DNA of 33,273 bases from the NCBI GenBank assembly GCA_016650045.1, contig JAENWK010000014.1:1-33273 (forward strand), given 5' to 3'. The notes beneath the pieces were generated by a model. It searched no databases. It was not told the DNA's origin and saw only the letters and a program-made list of their open reading frames with translations. This stretch comes from Eubacteriaceae bacterium. Its GTDB lineage: Bacteria; Bacillota; Clostridia; Eubacteriales; Eubacteriaceae. Numbering within the stretch: the stretch's first letter is position 1; the number at the start of each line of letters is the position of its first letter. Positions 33,177-33,273 of this stretch are shown one piece after another. The position numbers and the translations under genes were made by a program.

Positions 33177-33207
33177 TTCTAAAAATATGAGTAAACTATT
33201 TTTAGAA
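33177..33207. repeat. Inverted repeat sharing arms with 9-48
   Basis: TTCTAAAAATA (33177-33187) and TATTTTTAGAA (33197-33207) are exact complements around a 9-nt loop. The same two arms occur at 9-19 and 38-48, and both copies contain ATGAGTAAA in or at the loop. Confidence 0.5.
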
Positions 33208-33273
33208 AACGAAATTAATTCTGAATATGACGAACTTTTCAACAAAATAAGAAAAATTAGCGGTCATGATGGC
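33187..33273 (+). CDS. Partial unidentified reading frame at the window edge
   Basis: An ATG at 33187 begins MSKLFLENEINSEYDELFNK and remains open for 29 codons to the end of the window. The composition is protein-like (acidic, amphipathic). The only RBS-like sequence is GGGG about 18 bases upstream, which is poor, and the ATG lies in the hairpin arm. I do not recognise the protein. Confidence 0.4.
   Translation, partial: MSKLFLENEINSEYDELFNKIRKISGHDG

Noticed and set aside
1-33273. CRISPR array, prophage, integrase or insertion sequence.
   Set aside because: No regularly spaced repeats, no phage or transposase gene; only REP-like units and single palindromes are visible.

Overview
The window is a stretch of chromosome from a low-GC anaerobic Firmicute (Clostridia). 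The evidence is AT-rich spacers with A/T-rich terminators, strong AGGAGG-type ribosome binding sites, a transketolase split into two genes, a CarD-type regulator next to a PIN/TRAM membrane protein, and DUF523, DUF1934 and DUF2284 genes. An Acetobacterium-like acetogen is my best guess from overall gene style; nothing in the window proves the genus. TAG is used freely as a normal stop codon.

Layout. 1-640: a 5S rRNA gene with unusual folded DNA just upstream, its terminators, and a decayed glycogen phosphorylase fragment. 641-5524: two tandem YihY/BrkB membrane proteins (-), aconitase (+) and a DegV lipid-binding protein (-). 5757-9680: Tex, CarD and a PIN/TRAM protein. 10143-20303: a long, almost entirely forward housekeeping run with an rRNA/tRNA m5C methyltransferase, a 12-codon mini-ORF, DUF523, Ddl, DUF1934, ArgS, a zinc-ribbon protein, IspF, MtnN, Alr and the two transketolase halves. 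IspF, MtnN and Alr are translationally coupled. Ddl and Alr together supply and use D-alanine for peptidoglycan.

20304-25400 is more irregular. It has a 99-nt rod-like palindromic element, a MerR-type promoter in front of a MerR gene reduced to 24 codons, a MoxR-type AAA ATPase plus VWA protein pair, a DUF2892/AhpD-like pair, a small zinc/winged-helix protein, a relic resembling a DUF4097 protein, and an unlisted 58-residue Cys-rich protein. 25440-29454 carries two ABC-2 type exporter modules side by side, one under a very short MerR regulator and one under a YtrA-type GntR regulator, each with a recognisable operator. 29455-30100 is a graveyard with a clear fragment of a uroporphyrinogen-decarboxylase/methyltransferase-family gene and a second decayed frame. 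30101-33058 has a CPA1-type Na+/H+ antiporter, a DUF2284 metal-binding protein and a DUF389 membrane protein bracketed by oppositely oriented REP-like repeats. The last 87 bases open an unidentified reading frame.

The most interesting signals are: (1) two MerR-type promoters about 4.9 kb apart with the same 11-bp core in the same register, one in front of a wrecked MerR gene; (2) the MoxR/VWA pair with no obvious client nearby; (3) the 99-nt structured element after transketolase; (4) the REP-like repeats around the DUF389 gene; (5) several gene relics that sit in apparently empty spacers.
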